Shown one piece after another: positions 62,624 to 64,000 of a stretch of DNA of 64,000 bases. This DNA is from Auanema rhodensis. Its lineage: Eukaryota > Nematoda > Chromadorea > Rhabditida > Rhabditidae. The notes beneath the pieces are model-generated. The model did no database searches. It saw only the letters and a list, made by a program, of their open reading frames with translations, and was not told where the DNA came from. Within the stretch, counting starts at the first letter, position 1. Every line of letters begins with the position of its first letter. The translations under genes were made by a program, and so were the position numbers. The stretch is from assembly GCA_964057225.1 (NCBI GenBank), contig OZ059900.1, positions 19,235,638 to 19,299,637 on the forward strand, read 5' to 3'.

Positions 62624-64000
62624 GACAACAAAACAGGGGTTAGAAAATTAAGGAAATTAGCATATTCTGAGGGCACGCCCCTTATGGCTAATATTGATTA
62701 AATCGATTTTTGTTCATATGAGTCGTCAAATGCAACGAATTTCAGCGTGTTACATACTAAAATGAAGCATTTCACATGCTGAACACTAGAAAAATACAAA
62801 AACACAGTATTTCCCATGAGAAATATTTTATTATGCTGGAAAACCAGTTTTTGGAAATTTCGCTGTAAACAAGGGTTTGACTTACGATTTCATGTGTTCA
62901 AACTCATGCAATGTCAATGAAACCTAGCTCAAAATTGTTCCTACAACGTCTAGTTCCACTTTCACGACAACAAAACAGGGGTTAGAAAATTAAGGAAATT
63001 AGCATATTCTGAGGGCACGCCCCTTATGGCTAATATTGATTAAATCGATTTTTGTTCATATGAGTCGTCAAATGCAACGAATTTCAGCGTGTTACATACT
63101 AAAATGAAGCATTTCACATGCTGAACACTAGAAAAATACAAAAACACAGTATTTCCCATGAGAAATATTTTATTATGCTGGAAAACCAGTTTTTGGAAAT
63201 TTCGCTGTAAACAAGGTTTTGACTTACGATTTCATGTGTTCAAACTCATGCAATGTCAATAAAACCTAGCTCAAAATTGTTCGTACAACGTCTAGTTCCA
63301 CTTTCACGACAAAAAAACAGGGGTTAGAAAATTAAGGAAATTAGCATATTCTGAGGGCACGCCCCTTATGGCTAATATTGATTAAATCGATTTTTGTTCA
63401 TATGAGTCGTCAAATGCAACGAATTTCAGCGTGTTACATACTAAAATGAAGCATTTCACATGCTGAACACTAGAAAAATACAAAAACACAGTATTTCCCA
63501 TGAGAAATATTTTATTATGCTGGAAAACCAGTTTTTGGAAATTTCGCTGTAAACAAGGTTTTGACTTACGATTTCATGTGTTCAAACTCATGCAATGTCA
63601 ATGAAACCTAGCTCAAAATTGTTCGTACAACGTCTAGTTCCACTTTCACGACAAAAAAACAGGGGTTAGAAAATTAAGGAAATTAGCATATTCTGAGGGC
63701 ACGCCCCTTATGGCTAATATTGATTAAATCGATTTTTGTTCATATGAGTCGTCAAATGCAATTAATTTCAGCGTGTTACATACTAAAATGAAGCATTTTA
63801 CATGCTGAACACTAAAAAAATACAAAAACACAGTATTTCCCATGAGAAATATTTTATTATGCTGGAAAACGAGTTTTTGGAAATTTCGCTGTAAACAAGG
63901 TTTTGACTTACGATTTCATGTGTTCAAACTCATGCAATGTCAATGAAACCTAGCTCAAAATTGTTCCTACAACGTCTAGTTCCACTTTCACGACAAAAAA
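62624..64000 (+). repeat. Monomers T-U-V-W and a truncated unit at the window edge
   Basis: Units are 62624 (T, private AAGGGTTTGAC), 62966 (U), 63308 (V) and 63650 (W). A new unit begins at 63992 and is cut after nine bases. The array plainly continues past the window. Confidence 0.88.

Larger units (their letters stand above)
1..64000. repeat. 342-bp satellite DNA array filling the window
   Basis: The same unit recurs every 342 bp from the first to the last base. Unit starts fall at 1, 343, 685, 1027 and so on, and the last is at 63992. The array is forward-oriented except for the inverted pieces at 11731-11804, 43183-44345 and 45571-46733. Most units differ by only a few single-base changes. 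Length changes are rare: seven 341-bp units in 52029-62623, one at 34600, one 399-bp unit at 11629, and two units with a 58-bp deletion. The array has no open reading frame of gene size and no unique DNA. At 342 bp the unit is about two nucleosome repeats long, which is common for centromeric satellites; that role is inferred, not shown. Confidence 0.98.

Overview
The whole window is one AT-rich satellite DNA array. I found no gene, RNA gene, transposon, CRISPR array or unique sequence. The unit is a 342-bp monomer (hand count on the first unit: 117 G+C, 34%; ten CpGs, about the number expected from base composition). About 187 monomer lengths fill the 64 kb, and both ends are cut inside the array. 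Thousands of copies of one AT-rich unit, grouped into higher-order repeats (HORs) and broken by inversions, point to a eukaryotic centromeric or pericentromeric satellite. I do not recognise the family and cannot name the species. The lack of CpG depletion suggests recent homogenisation or a lightly methylated genome.

Layout. Block 1 (1-43172, forward): dimer-like alternation at 1-3078; a 4-monomer (1368 bp) HOR with 3-monomer derivatives at 3079-11628; a damaged 399-bp monomer at 11629-12027 holding a 74-bp foldback inversion; then a patchwork to 43172 with local HORs of 7 monomers (22972-27759), 4 monomers (28786-31521), 3 monomers (31864-33915) and 4 monomers (39045-42464). Block 2 (about 42312-47087) is a tandem duplication of 2388 bp. 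Each copy holds the end of block 1, a 1163-bp inverted segment and a partial monomer with a 58-bp deletion. Block 3 (46899-64000, forward) is a different subfamily built on an 8-type HOR (P Q R S T U V W), seen as an 11-mer, 6-mers, a 5-mer and recombinant monomers.

The inverted segments carry block-3 variants in block-3 order (S then T, read on the minus strand), although they now sit between block-1 and block-3 DNA. The inversion and duplication therefore mark the border between two separately homogenised satellite domains.

Sites repeated in nearly every monomer: a 10-bp-arm dyad (monomer positions 118-160), a degenerate CENP-B-box-like stretch on the minus strand (101-117) that one HOR type has lost, a forkhead-type TGTAAACA (241-248), a 10-bp palindrome (77-86), and in ten block-3 monomers a TATAAAAA made by a G-to-T change. 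Functions for these are inference. The only long open reading frames (minus strand, 44217-44420 and 46605-46808) are by-products of a palindrome and are not called as genes.

Monomer coordinates used throughout count position 1 as the G of GACAAAAAAACAGG.
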